From: Crotalaria pallida
Taxonomy: Eukaryota > Streptophyta > Magnoliopsida > Fabales > Fabaceae
Length of the DNA stretch: 64,000 nt
Assembly: GCA_037953625.1 (NCBI GenBank)
Contig: CM075652.1
Span: forward strand, 148,800,597 to 148,864,596
Reading direction: 5' to 3'
The translations under genes were made by a program, and so were the position numbers. This document shows positions 12,101 through 23,248 of this stretch, one piece after another. The first letter of the stretch is position 1. Each line of letters opens with the position of its first letter. The notes under the pieces are model-generated. The model saw only the letters and a program-made list of their open reading frames with translations, searched no databases and had not been told where the DNA came from.

Positions 12101-13029
12101 TCATAAATTCATGTTTTGCTCATTGCCAAAGTGAATTGCAAGAGACATGGTTTGGAGATGATTCTCCAAGAATAAACAACAAGGTACCGATCTTTCTCTT
12201 TGACAGAGAGAGATCACGATGAACCTGCTATAGTATGTGAAATTTAAACTTATTTTTTAAGTGAACATTTTTTCTCTGTGCTACGCATCATGCACTCATA
12301 CAGGAAAATAAGTTAGTAATTATAAAAGATATCAGTAAGATCTTTGAACTATGATATGTCAATTTAGGGTATAACTTCCATGCAACTAAATTTTGGATTG
12401 TTGCACAATAACCCTTTGATAAATCAATGATTGCTGTCATATTAGCTTTATGTGAGACATGAATAAATTGAAATGACTCAACTTTGATATTGAATCAAAT
12501 TGCAAGCATTCAATTTTGATTTATACAGATATGATGTGACAATGATATAGATTAACTAGATGATTTGTCAAGAAACCATTGGTTCATCAAAGGATTGTTT
12601 TGCAACAATCTAAAATTAGGTTGCATGATAGAAATATTCGACAAGTTATTGCAGTATTATATTATTTGATGCTCCACCATTTAACCAAAATTTGAGGTTT
12701 ACACTTAAAACAAAAGTGACCCTTGAAGTTTGAAGTTTCAGCATAGCAAATTTTCTTAGCCAGCCACATTGTTAATAAACTGCTCTATCTTTTTACATAC
12801 AGTCTATTGCAGAAACGGTTGGTGATTGGTATTTTAGTAGAAACAGAAGCAAGGAAATAGACTGTGCATATCCTTGTGATACAACTTGTCATAATAGTAT
12901 ACCTATACCACCAGAAAAGGTATAGTAATGTCTTAATTCATAACCTTATACTATCTTATTAGCTTGGATTTCATAGTAACTTTTATATCCTTTGATCTCA
13001 TTAAATTCCAAATGTTGCAGGTCCCTTAG
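137..13029 (+). CDS. Pectin acetylesterase PAE-1 (5' partial, exons 2-13)
   Basis: Family CE13 (PAE/Notum) esterase, expected to release acetate from pectin in the cell wall. Exons read by eye: 137-219, 3756-3885, 10033-10112, 10616-10702, 10854-10978, 11078-11138, 11357-11413, 11492-11569, 11667-11772, 12035-12183, 12803-12919, 13021-13029. All junctions are GT-AG, keep frame and have the same phases as PAE-2 to PAE-4. About 360 residues are encoded. Visible motifs are CLDGSLPAYHLHRGFG at the start, GGGWCN in exon 3, GCSAGG (nucleophile Ser) in exon 6, NSAYD (probable catalytic Asp) in exon 9 and SCFAHCQ (probable catalytic His) in exon 11. Exon 1 with the signal peptide is not in the window. 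Introns 2 (3.5 kb) and 3 (6.1 kb) are swollen by transposons. The last exon is only V-P-stop, so the tail is shorter than in PAE-2. No lesion is seen; it is the most diverged of the four. Confidence 0.9.
271..681. mobile_element. Foldback MITE in PAE-1 intron 2
   Basis: The left end reads GCCTCACCCATTACTC and the right end GAGTAATGGGTGGAGGC, an imperfect inverted repeat that continues inward (ACTCTTTGGCCCC on the left, GGGGTCAAAGAGT on the right). The interior repeats aaggcgga and aagacgga motifs. No coding capacity. No convincing target duplication was found because the left flank is a T run. Similar ggcggaaa wording occurs at about 33680-33790. Confidence 0.6.
1134..1773. mobile_element. 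Tourist-like (PIF/Harbinger) MITE
   Basis: The 640-bp element begins GGGGGCGTTTCTTTC and ends GAAACAAACACCCCC-like (actual CCAAACAAACACCCCC), so the termini are inverted repeats. Subterminal TATTCCCAGGAAT and ATTCCCAGGAATAC also pair. The flanks are TAA on both sides (1131-1133 and 1774-1776), the 3-bp target duplication typical of PIF/Harbinger. Short overlapping reading frames inside are by-products and encode nothing recognisable. Confidence 0.75.
2215..2440. other. GC-richer island of unknown origin in PAE-1 intron 2
   Basis: Base composition shifts from roughly 20 percent to about half G+C, with ggcggggtttatggggag, cgtcgtctctctgg and gcgcgcgcac. Reading frames of 64-84 codons on both strands carry no motif I recognise. 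It could be a captured gene fragment or the core of an old transposon. Confidence 0.3.
4362..4534. mobile_element. MITE of the AACAAGTGCCC family (copy 1)
   Basis: The ends read ggaaaaatgctaaaaattgcc and ggcac-containing complements; the interior has aaaagttatggaaaaatac and ccacttttagtatcc. These match, in reverse orientation, elements at 27846-28017, 40417-40600 and 50734-50908. About 170 bp, non-coding, with ends that can pair. Boundaries are approximate. Confidence 0.55.
4808..5080. mobile_element. Stowaway-type MITE
   Basis: The 273-bp element starts CTCCCTCCGTTTCAAAAGTA and ends with the complement TACTTTTGAAACGGAGGGAG-like sequence, giving about 20 bp of inverted repeat. It is flanked by TA on both sides, the Stowaway (Tc1/mariner) target duplication. 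Non-coding. Confidence 0.85.
6630..7683. mobile_element. Non-autonomous Mutator-like element with GC-rich core
   Basis: The left end (CTTTCGAAAG, later AAACACCCC) and the right end (GGGGTGTTAAAATTTGC, then CCTTTCGAAAAG) are long imperfect inverted repeats of about 80 bp. The core is GC-rich and repeats GGTCGTGA and TTCACGACC many times between about 7050 and 7430. A 198-codon frame (6559-7155) starts outside the element and is rich in Pro, Ser and His; I judge it non-genic. No transposase is seen and no clean target duplication was found. Confidence 0.55.
7996..8280. mobile_element. Stowaway-type MITE
   Basis: Begins CTCCTTCCCTTTTTATATG and ends ATAAATAAAATCGGATGGAG, imperfect inverted termini, flanked by TA on both sides. 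Non-coding, about 285 bp. Confidence 0.65.
8511..9305. mobile_element. Non-autonomous hAT element
   Basis: The termini are a perfect 19-bp inverted repeat, CAGAGTCACATAATTCGTG against CACGAATTATGTGACTCTG. The element is flanked by an exact 8-bp direct duplication ATTCAAAC (8503-8510 and 9306-9313), the hAT signature. The interior has a doubled motif around TTCGTTCGCGAA (about 8550-8660) and clustered gtaccgcgtacccgtacc motifs near the right end. No transposase reading frame. Confidence 0.88.
9573..9846. mobile_element. Stowaway-type MITE
   Basis: CTCCCTCTGATCTCGAATAT at the left and ATATGAGACTGGAGGAG at the right form imperfect inverted termini, with TA duplications on both sides. It lies about 190 bp before PAE-1 exon 4. 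Confidence 0.75.
12366..12638. mobile_element. MITE in PAE-1 intron 11
   Basis: Left GGGTATAACTTCCATGCAAC and right GGTTGCATGATAGAAATATTC are complementary in their cores (GTTGCATG), as are AAATTTTGGATTGTTGC and GCAACAATCTAAAATT. It resembles the element family at 22832-23248 and 35261-35643. Ends are uncertain and no target duplication was identified. Confidence 0.5.
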
Positions 13030-15099
13030 AAGATTATTAAACTGTAGTAATTTTTTACCACAAGCTTTCTCTGATTCTCACAGTGAAGCTGAGTTATCGA
13101 ATAAAAGGATTGAGTTTTTTTCGTACAAAGCTATACAAGTGAAAAGTGAATGCTAGCTAGGACAGATAAAAAATTCATTGATAGAAAATACATACTGTAC
13201 AAAGTATGATAAGAAAATGAACCAAAAGAGAAAATGTGTTAATGATTATATTTCATTCATTATTATTGCTATTATTTTTTCACTTAAAAAATTAAAAGTC
13301 GTTTCGCTTTTGTTTCTTAATTAAGTTTGAAAGCTTTCATCAACTGTAAGCAACTAAGCATCATGTATGTTTTGAATCTTCCCCACCGTTGAGTTTTTTG
13401 TCCACTCTTTTTAAAGAGTAGACTCATCCAGTCTTTTTATTTTTATTTATAGCCATTGATTTCTTTGTCAAGATATATCAAGGGTAGTTTTCTAAACCAG
13501 CTACATACTTGCAAAACCGGTTGCCACAAATCAATGGTTTAAATATTTTTTCACATTTAGCTTCCCAAATCAATGGCTGCAAAATGCCCTCTGTAAGGCG
13601 CCTTCTACACACGTGAATGCATTAATGAATGGCCGAAAAATGCTATGCCAACTCTTATCATTTTTTCTTATCGGTCCTCCTTTCAAATTTTTTATTTGTT
13701 TATTTTGGAATAAAATACACAAACCAAAAAACCTAATTTCATTTATGTTTTTAATTTTAATTTTTTTTAATATTTTAACACTACTACAGTCTTTAATATA
13801 AGAAAAAAAAGAACATATTTATATTGGACTCAAATATAAGAAAAAATTAATTAATTTTTTTATTCCCAATGCTATTATTCTTAAAATATTTCTAAAAAAT
13901 AGTGATATCATTTAATTTTTAATTTTTGTTTCATTCTCATGATAACTTTTCTAAAGTATCAATATTTTTTTTTATAAATTTGAGAAAATTAAATATACTC
14001 AACTAACTTTCTTAATAAATATGATTTTTGTTACTTTCTCTTGTAATAAAAATCGGAGGTAATATCTTTAATATTTTTCACTGACTATCTCTACCACCAT
14101 AATATTATTCTATTAACTAAGACATTTCTAATTAGTAATTCATATATATTAAAAAGTTAATTAGATGTAGTTATTATTTTCAAATTTATAAAAATAAAAA
14201 ACAAAGTTTTGAAAATATCTCTATAAAATTTATTGAAAAATGAGAGATTAATTGAATATAAGATGGAAATAATAAAGATATGTTCGATATAAGATACTCC
14301 CTCCGGTCCTATATATAAGTTTTATTTCAAGACTTTTTTTTGTCGTTAATATAAGTCCTATTTTTAACTTTTAATGACAGTAATTACTTCTTTTGCACAA
14401 ACTAACACCGCTATTTACTCAACACTTTTTAGATTCCCAATAATAATCATAGAAGTATTTTTGAAAAAATATACTAATTATTTACATTTCCAATACCACT
14501 GACAATATTAACAGTTTAAAGGATGTGAAAATTAGTAAAAAAAAATATTTAATAGAAGAACAAAATAAATACAATAAATTTAATAGAAGAACAAAATAAA
14601 TACAATAAATTTTCCTTCACATCAGATCAATTAGAGAGACACCTTTACTGCAATAGTTGCAGCAGAGCAGCAGCAACAGTTATAGGCGATGGCGAGCAAC
14701 AGTGAGCAGCTATGGCAACGATGGTGAGTGACGGTGGCAAGCGACATCGAGCAACGGCGGTGAGTTTTAAACGACGGTGGCAGTGACGGATTGTTGTGGT
14801 GGCAGCAACGACGAGCGACGGTGGCAACGACTAATTGTTGGGATGGCAGCGAGGGGTGACGCTATAATAGGTCAAAAAAACTGTTTATAATAATTGCCCT
14901 CAAGGTCTGTTATTTTGCAAAAAAACCCAAAATGACAGTTTATAACAGGTCAATCAAATAAAGGGGACCAGTCCACTCCTTTCGGTAAAATTGTTCCTAC
15001 CCCACCTACCTTCGGTTGTTATGCTACTATTGAGAACACACCACATTTATCAACTTCACCAAAAAAATTTTTTTACGTATTGTTGTTCATTGTGTTCTT

Positions 15100-15640
15100 T
15101 TGTTAAGGTAATTTGTATCTTTTGTTTTTTAGATGAATAATTATTTCATTTTCTTATTTGAATCATAATATATTAAAAAGTTGTTTCATTAGCAACATTA
15201 ATATAATTTTTTTACTGGAACTTAGAATAATATACTACATCATTAGAACATATTCCGACAATTTTTTGTTTCTTAAATTGTGCACTAATAAACAAACAAG
15301 CTAGCTGTGTCTTTATATTGTTAATGCATCACCTATTTTCTCTTTTTATAAATAGATTTTGCTTTCAAAATTTGCAAAAAAGTTTTTATGAGATAACGTA
15401 ATTGAAATATAATCATAATAAGATGATGAACAGAACAAATTATTAATAAGATTATGATTTAAAATAATAATGATGTGTTTTGCAACTAATCAAATCATTA
15501 ATACTTGAATGAGTCACACTTGATTATTTGACCAAAACAAATTCATATAATGTATTTTTTAAATAGTTGAGACTTGAGACAAATAAATTAATAAATGTTA
15601 TGTTTTTTAATCTGACTAATAATGTATTTTTTATAGGCTA
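15100..15640. repeat. Upstream block duplicated at 35010-36130
   Basis: Starting at gtaatttgtatcttttg, the sequence matches the block that begins at 35010 (gtaatttgcatcttttg) through shared phrases such as tactacatcattagaa, attgtgcacta, caaacaag, gagataacgtaattg and gagtcacactt. This copy lacks the SINE and MITE present in the other, so it serves as the empty-site reference. Confidence 0.75.
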
Positions 15641-16429
15641 TGTTCGACAACACGAGTTAAAAGCTTTTTATTTATTTAGGAGCTTTTAGATTCAATTAAT
15701 AAGCTACTAGCCTCGTTCGGTCAACAAAAATTAGAAGAAACTTATATAACTTATAAAAAGAGGAGATTGTAATAACTTTTGAAAGCAAACTTTTAAAAAA
15801 CTATACTTGAAGTAGTTTTCAATAATTCATATACTAATTATACCCTCAAACAAATTTTTAAATTATTTACCAATAAAACACAACATATATAAAAGAAGTA
15901 GAAAATAAAACTTACTGTTCCTTTTTCTCATCCTAGTATTTTCTCCTAATCAATATATATACTGTAATAGAGTACTTTTTTTATAGTTTATATATTATTT
16001 AAAATTCAATTTCCTTGTTTTTTTCTCAACTTTAATGTATTTTATCTTTATTAAGTGATGGAATATTAGAGGGGGTGTAAAGCCGTTGGAGAAATTATTG
16101 AAATGAACAAAAATTTAAAAAGGTACCCATATATAGTGATGGATAGATGCAAATTGAATATTTACGCCAACACAACAACCATGCAATTCGCATACAGATA
16201 GCAAGTGTTTAATTTCTATGTATATTACAAACAAGCTAAGGAACATTATTAATTTTTAATTAATTAATTAATTAATTACATAATTAATAAATAAAGAAAA
16301 TAAACTAATTTAATTAATTACTGTATGATTTAATAATTTCTATACTTTATTAATTAATTAATTAACTATCTATTTAATAAATAAAGAAAAAAAATTAAAA
16401 ATTAAATATATATATAATATATTGTTATA

Positions 16430-16708
16430 CTCCATCCGGTCCTGTTTATAGGACACATTCTAGGAGAATTCTTTGATCCTATTTATAAATGACTTTGCAT
16501 TTTCTAGGAAGCATTTATTGTTATTTTCTCTTATTTGCCCTTTGTCCATTAATGTGAAACAGTACATTATGAAATTCCCAATACAAGATAAGAGGGTAAG
16601 ATTGTAATATAATGTTAAAGTATTTTTTTAAAGTTTCAAGAAATTTAAATACCTTCATTGGTCCGTGTGATATGGATAAATATGCCTTATAAATAGGACC
16701 AGAGGCAG
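16430..16708. mobile_element. Stowaway-type MITE upstream of PAE-2
   Basis: Begins CTCCATCCGGTCCTGTTTAT and ends ATAAATAGGACCAGAGGCAG; the inner GGTCCTGTTTATAGG pairs with CTTATAAATAGGACC. Flanked by TA on each side. Lies about 250 bp upstream of the PAE-2 start. Confidence 0.75.
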
Positions 16709-16896
16709 TATATCCTTTTTTGTCATTTAATAACTTTCAACTACTACATCAAAAGTTAGTTTTGCCGAACATCACTATTTCAAATAATCAGTTAACAATT
16801 ATAATTAAGCTCACAAACTAATAACGTAACAGCTACAAGTTACAAGTTCATATCAACGCATTAGTTTTGTGCCAAAGCATCAATAATCTTTAGTAT

Positions 16897-16902
16897 TATA
16901 AA
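16897..16902 (+). promoter_or_regulatory. Probable TATA box of PAE-2
   Basis: TATAAA lies 64 bp before the ATG at 16961. The same box in the same context (agTATTATAAATRTAAA) precedes PAE-3 and PAE-4 at 67 bp. The conserved position supports it; there is no transcript evidence. Confidence 0.5.
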
Positions 16903-16960
16903 TATAAACTCTAGTACAATAATGTACCACTGCAATTATTGCAATCTATTCTCTTCGAAG

Positions 16961-19900
16961 ATGAACGTTACTGTTGTATTAGGTATTGTAGTATTATTGC
17001 ATCTCGTGTCTGTGGTGCCATGGCGCGTTTGCTCCCAACGACAGAGGCTTTTTGTCAAAAGGACGCTTGTTCAGAACACTTCTGCCACCGACGCCCGTAA
17101 TTTTTTTCTTCTTTGTTTAATTAATTGATTCATCTAATATTTTTGTGTTTTATTATTAAAATTAAGAGTGCTGAAAATTTGTACCAGTTTGTCTGGATGG
17201 GAGTTTACCGGCGTATCATTTACACAGAGGATTTGGAGCTGGACAAAATAACTGGCTTCTACAATTTGAGGTACATTCATCTTTTTCTTTTCTTTTTTTG
17301 TTTTTACTTCTTCATTAATTTAATGAAATTTATGGATTAAAAGATGGTGATAATGTGTATAGAAATTATATATTTCATATCTTTTGGTATTTATACTTTT
17401 ATTTTTGTTTAAAAAATACTGTTATTTTTCAATAAAAAATTAATGTTATTTTACTATTTCAAAACTTGGCAAATTTTTCCTTCTATCCCATTCAATAGTT
17501 ACAATGTTTTAGTCAAATACACTTTTCATCATTTTTTAATATGAATGCATTGTTATATTATTCAAACATAAAAAAATGTGAAATAAGATGACCTGTAAAT
17601 AGTAATATCAATCTTCATATAATTGCGAGTGCGAATACACTAATAAAAGAATTTGTCAATAATCTTGGTTAAGATTCTTGATGATATTTTATATTCTAAA
17701 TTTTTTCATAATTTTTTCATTTATTATTATAGATTCAATCAATTAAACAATTTTTTTTAAAAAAAAAAAAATTTAGACACAAGATATTGTATTTAATGTT
17801 GACAATGATATTCTTTGATATTATTATTATTTTTAAAATTACTAAAATTAGTGCAACTTTGAATTGGTCTAGAAACTAAAATCGATGTATCTATGGATCG
17901 GAGTTTAGAGTAGTTTATAATAATTGTGACTGTTATGACTGTCGTTATTTAAGCGTATAGTAGTTTGTAATAATTATGACTGTTATGAATGTCGTTATTT
18001 AAACATATGATCAAATTTTTGATTCATGACTTTTATGAAGATAAGAGGTCTTGCTAAAAGGGTCATTTCTTGAGAGACAAAAAAAAAAAAGAATTAACAT
18101 CGATATACCTCTCATAGTTTATACCTACTCCATCCGTTCCATATTTTTTGGCTTTTTAAGTTTTTTTTTCATTCCATATATTTTGTCTTTTTACACTTCT
18201 TAATAAAAATTAAATGCTACTGCAATTTTTAACAAGGATTAAATATGTTCAAATCTAAAAGGCTAAAAGATATAGAACGGAAAGAGAATTTTTAATAATA
18301 TCCTGCTATTCTTAATGTATAAAATTTTTCATAATAGTAGTGGTGTTTTGAACAATGCAAATAGAATGGTGCCACGTTTATTCTGTTTTAACTTTTTTTT
18401 TCTGGAATTGCCTTCTTCTCATTTATCTGTACAATCATTTTGTGTGTATATAATCCTACATTATTTCTAGAAAAGGGAAAATCTACGAGCTAGAATGATT
18501 TCTCAAGAGACATTTCCAGCACTAGCAGGAACATTGTGTTAGCATTTTTTTTTATTCACCTTATTCTAACCTCTTTAGATAAATTTGATATATACTGTCC
18601 ATCAACCAAAATAAATTTCATATATTGATAAGTAATTGATTTTAGTTAGATGAAAAACTAAAATAGGAAGGATTTTATTACTAGTAGTTTATAATTGGTG
18701 TACAACTAGTAAGTATGAATTTTATCGACGTAAAAAATGTAAAATCATTTATTATTTGTACATTATTTTTATTCTACCTTTGTTAAGAAATAATTCCTTT
18801 GATCATTCATTCCTAAGATCATTAAGCAGCATCACCAATCTATATTATTCCATGGTACATGTATGCATGTATATAGGGAGGTGGTTGGTGCAATGACTTG
18901 AAATCATGCTTAAATAGATCTACAACTCGCTTAGGCTCAACACGTTACGACAAGTCCAAGTTGGATATCTTCGCTGGCATTTTAAGCAATGATTCTTCCC
19001 TTAATCCAGGTAAATCAACTGTTAATTTGTATTTTTTTTTAATTTCATAATGATTGTTACTACTTGAACTTAAATGTCCCTTAGTTCTAATTGACGAATA
19101 TAATAGTTGACTACAGAATATGTTGTTCAATGAAAGATGCTCATCTAAATTATTATTCTTACTTTTGTTTGTATTGTATTTGGTGTAACAGACTTTTACA
19201 ATTGGAACCGTGTGAGGCTGAGATATTGTGATGGAGCTTCATTTACTGGAGACGCCGTGTTCGATAACGGGGTAATTTTCACAATGCCTCTCCTCAACTT
19301 ACTTACTTACTTACCGTATATAATCATGTTTACTGAATGAAAGAAATACTAACACTTTTTGTGTTTGTGAGATGAGCATCAGACAACAAAGCTTTATTTC
19401 AAAGGGCAAAAGATTTGGGAAGCTATTATTCAAGACCTTCTACCGAAAGGTTTGGGAAAGGCACATCAGGTATATATACTAAACACTACACACACCTCTT
19501 TGGGAATTTTATTTCGTTTATGCTAAGACTATTGATGTCATCTCAGATGAAAAAACTGAAGACATGTGACTTGCCTTGCAGTTCAAGTCATCTGTTTAAG
19601 TTATATGATGTAGATTGTAAACCAAAACTTTGATTATTGAATATTTCTCTCACTCTCTTGTGCAGGCTTTGCTATCAGGCTGTTCTGCTGGAGGTTTAGC
19701 GACCTTTCACCATTGTGACAACTTTGCTGAGCATTTGCCAAGTAATGCTAGTGTTAAATGCTTGAGTGATGCAGGGTTTTTTCTTGACGGGTGAGTTTTG
19801 TCTATCTCAAGTCTTCAACCTAATCTTCTGCTGCATTTCTTCAAAATTTAAGCGTAAAACATTTCTTTCTCCCAATTTTTCAGGAGAGATATAAGTTCGA

Positions 19901-22749
19901 AATACACTGCAAGAAATTTTTTCAAAGGTGTTGTTGAATTGCAGGTAAGCTTCAATAACTGTGCCTTATTTATGTCAACTTGTGTTTCGGAATATGCGTG
20001 AATCATTTCACTAGAGTTTTTGATGAGCTTCTTGAAAGGAGAATCGAAAACAAACAAAGCTCTAGGACATTTGTTGATATTCCATCCGCTATCATATTTT
20101 TTTCCTAACTAAACTAAGATATTAGCATTAGAAACTAATTGCATAATTCTAACAATTTTTTTTTAAAAATAAATGTATCATCAACATATTATGTTGATAA
20201 AAATTTACTCACGGAGGATTATAATGCTCAAGCCTCGACTAGATATTATGGAAAACTACAAAAAAATAATGATAAAATGTTAATCCTTATTCATTGCTTG
20301 TATGTTGCGACTCAGCACATCAATTTATTGTAAAATAGAGAAAGGAAAACATTGTTTTATTCTGTCCATTCAGTTTTCTAATTACATTCAGCAGAAAGAA
20401 AAGTGCACAAGCTTACATGACAAAGTCTTTTGCAACAGGGGGTAAAGCAGAATCTGAATAGAAACTGCACCCGTGCGCTGTCCGACCCAGACTTGGTATG
20501 CTTTCCTATGAACTTGCAACATTACCTTAGGAAAATCAAGCTAGATTTTGACTTTTGTCATGTTTCCTTGCAGTGTTTCATTCCACAATATGTGTTGAAA
20601 TACATAGCAACACCATATTTTATATTGAATTCCGCCTATGATGTATACCAAGTAAGAAATTCTGACATACTTTTTTTGTTCCTACATTGTACAATATTTT
20701 AATTTTAATTCATATATATAACTGGCAAATTATGAGAAGAATTAAACTTCTAATGTCAACAGTTCAATAATATATTGGTTCCTCCTTCTGCTGATATCAA
20801 TGGAGTCTGGAAAGAATGCAAGAAGGGCCTAGTGGCTTGCACACCAGACGAAATTAATATACTTCAAGGTTCCACTTTCAACTTTTCTGCCATTAACCCA
20901 GCATTTTTTGCAATAGCATTCACCCACTCAATCTTTACTACTATAGTTGTGTTAGTGTCTATAAACATGTTGGTATTTTGTCATAGGACTTATACATGCT
21001 CAAAGTTCATGCTTCTTGTTGTTGAAAAATTCTTTGATTTTCCTCACTGACATGCACTTCATTCAGGTTTTAGGCGCTACATGCTCGAAACTTTGAAACC
21101 ATTTTTAATAAATTCAGAAAGTGGTGGAATGTTCATAAATTCATGTTTCGCTCATTGCCAAGGTGACGTGCAAGATACATGGTTTGGAAATGATTCTCCA
21201 AGATTAAACAACAAGGTACCAGTCTTACTCTTTGACAACAAGAGATCATGATGAGCCTGTTACAATAATTTTAACTATTTATTTTAAGTGATCATTTACC
21301 CTGTCCTACGCCATTAACTGGCTTCTTATGGCCCTATAATCCTATGGATCTGTAATACAGGAAAAGGAGTTTGAATTATAAAATATCAATCTAAGATCTT
21401 TGAACCGTGTCGATATTATTTTATGCTCCAACCTTTATCCAAAGTTGGAGGTTTACTATTAAAACGAAGTGATAGATCTTTGACGCTTAAAGTTTTAGCA
21501 TTGCGAATTTTCTTAGTCAGCCACATTGTTAAACCATTCTATATTTCTATCTTTTACAGACTATTGCAGAAGCGGTTGGTGATTGGTATTTTGGTAGAAA
21601 CAGAAGCAAGGAAATAGACTGTGCATATCCATGTGATAAAACCTGTCATAATCTTATCCCGAAAAAACCACCTCAGGTAAAGTATTCATATTAAATGTAG
21701 GCTTAAATATGTTTAGGATCCTTGTAGTTCGGATCTCTTTTTATCAGGTATTTTTGTTTTGTTTTTAATGAAATAATCTCTAAAGTATTCTCCAGTTTGA
21801 AATATACCCCTCCATACCATTTTTGGCCATCGGTGCTGACGTGGATGACTGAAAAATCATGTCATCCACTCATTTTTTGATACGTGGATATTATTAATTT
21901 TTCTTAAAAAAATTAAAATTTGTTTTTATTTAAAATAAATAATTTATATTAAAAAATTATATAAAATTATAAAAAAAAAGAGAAGAATGCAGAATGGAGA
22001 AGAAGAAAGAAGAAGAAGACAGGGAAGGAAGGGGAAACCGTTGCCGCCGGCGGAAGGAAGAGGATAGGAAGAAGAGGAGCGGCGGCAACTCTCTCTCAAT
22101 TTCTCTCTCTCGATTTCTCTATTTCTCAATGATCTCTCTCTTTCTCTCTCTCTCGAGATCTCTCTTTCTTCCATCCGCCGCCGCTGCCGCTCCTCTTCTT
22201 CCTTCCCTCTTCCTTCTGCCGAAGCCGACGGCAGTTGTTTCCCCTTCCTCCATTGTCTTTTCTTCTTTCTTCTTCTCAGTTCTGCATTTTTTTTTAAAAA
22301 AAAAATTTATATAATTTTTTAATATAAATTATTTATTTTAAATAAAAACAAATTTTTTATTTTTATTTTTTTTAAAAAAAATTAATAATATCCACAATGT
22401 CAAAAAATGAGTGGATAACATGATTTTCCGGTCATCCACGTTAGCACCGGTGACCGGAAATGACATGGAGGGGTATATTTCAAACCATAGAATAGTTTAG
22501 GGATAATTTTATTAAAAAAAAAAAAGGGATACCTCACAAAAGAGACGTAAACTACACGGAGCTCCAACATATTTAAGCCTTAAATGTATATACTAATACT
22601 CTAATACTATGTTGTCAATAAAAGTGACTTTTTAAGTCCTTTAGTTGGAACTCACTAAATTGGAAATGTTGCAGGTCACAGCAAAGCCGAGTTCTCAACA
22701 AAAAGGAGGGAGGGATTTTTTCTTACATAGCTATACAAGTGAACATTGA
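16961..22749 (+). CDS. Pectin acetylesterase PAE-2 (complete, 428 aa)
   Basis: CE13 pectin acetylesterase, predicted to be secreted and to deacetylate cell-wall pectin. Exons: 16961-17096, 17188-17270, 18877-19009, 19192-19271, 19383-19469, 19666-19790, 19884-19944, 20439-20495, 20574-20651, 20763-20868, 21067-21215, 21560-21676, 22675-22749; 1287 nt, in frame. The start at 16961 (MNVTVVLGIVVLLHL) is shared with PAE-3 and PAE-4. The ATG at 16922 is in frame but lies only 20 bp past the TATA box and has no counterpart in the other copies. Residues 1 to about 25 form a signal peptide. GGGWCN begins near residue 74; the nucleophile is Ser180 in GCSAGG, and probable partners are Asp277 in SAYDVYQ and His345 in SCFAHCQ. 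Many cysteines follow, as usual in the family. Intron 12 holds an 880-bp Mutator-like MITE. It appears intact. Confidence 0.93.
18128..18287. mobile_element. Degenerate Stowaway-type MITE in PAE-2 intron 2
   Basis: CTCCATCCGTTCCATATTTT at the left pairs imperfectly with AAGATATAGAACGGAAAGAG at the right; an inner TTTTTGGCTTTTTAAG and CTAAAAGGCTAAAAGA also pair. About 160 bp, preceded by TA. Confidence 0.5.
21700..22579. mobile_element. Mutator-like foldback MITE in PAE-2 intron 12
   Basis: This 880-bp element is nearly a full palindrome. It starts GGCTTAAATATG and ends CATATTTAAGCC, and the terminal inverted repeats extend for about 300 bp and then into a purine/pyrimidine-rich core. An exact 9-bp duplication TTAAATGTA flanks it (21691-21699 and 22580-22588), typical of Mutator-like elements. 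The matching introns of PAE-3 and PAE-4 are about 100 bp and lack it. Reading frames on both strands at about 21944-22314 are palindrome by-products. Confidence 0.92.
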
Positions 22750-22831
22750 AAAGTCTTTGGTTGGAACTAGAAAGTATGATAAATAAAAAGGAACTAGAAC
22801 AGAAATTGTGTCTGAATGATTATTATTTTTA

Positions 22832-23248
22832 GGGAGTTACTATCATGCAATCCAAAATTGGATGGTTGTCATGCAACCTTTTCTTAAATCTAGTTAAAAT
22901 TAGGTTTTTGCAATTTAGTCCAACATAAAAAGTAAATTAAAAATTTAGTCCTTTGTACCTATAGACAAATTATAACTTTTAATTTAAAAAAAAAAATTAA
23001 AAGTAGTTAAAATTAGTCACTTGTGTAAAAAGGTTATTGCAAGTGACTAAATTTAAAATTAAAAGTTATAATTTATCTATAGGTACAAAGGACTAAGTTT
23101 TTAATTTACTTTTTATGTTAGACTAAATTGCAAAAAACTAATTTTAACTACTTCAAATAATGACATGACATAGGTGTCAACTTTTTATTGGTTTAAGAAA
23201 AGGTTGCATAGCAACCATCCAATTTTGGATTGAACGATAGAAATACCC
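22832..23248. mobile_element. Mutator-like MITE just downstream of PAE-2
   Basis: The 417-bp element begins GGGAGTTACTATCATGCAAT and ends ATTGAACGATAGAAATACCC, with inverted repeats running far inward (TTTAGTCCAACATAAAAAGT and its partner). An exact 9-bp duplication TTATTTTTA lies at 22823-22831 and 23249-23257. The same spot downstream of PAE-4 (about 47345) is the uninterrupted empty site. It begins 82 bp after the stop codon, so it probably lies in the 3' UTR. Confidence 0.88.

Larger units (their letters stand above)
13030..16960. other. Intergenic region PAE-1 to PAE-2
   Basis: No gene recognised. A degenerate Stowaway-like element lies at about 13785-14060 and an unpaired Stowaway left end at about 14297. 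A triplet-rich patch (gcagcaac, gacggtggca) spans about 14645-14840. From about 15100 to 15640 the sequence is repeated at about 35010-36130. A possible hAT-like element with ATGTTCGACAA-type ends may span about 15645-16790. TTAA-rich repeats occupy about 16255-16370 and a Stowaway element 16430-16708. Confidence 0.55.

Noticed and set aside
14645..14827. 60-codon frame on the minus strand in a triplet-rich patch
   Set aside because: Low-complexity Ala/Thr/Val/Pro translation of imperfect GGC/GCA/ACG triplets, with no supporting context.
16922..16960. Upstream in-frame ATG as start of PAE-2
   Set aside because: It is only 20 bp after the TATA box, so probably upstream of transcription start. 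PAE-3 and PAE-4 have a stop codon soon after the equivalent ATG.
21944..22314. Arg/Glu-rich and Ser/Leu-rich reading frames on both strands
   Set aside because: Both come from the GAAGAAG/CTTCTTC palindrome inside a MITE with a 9-bp target duplication.
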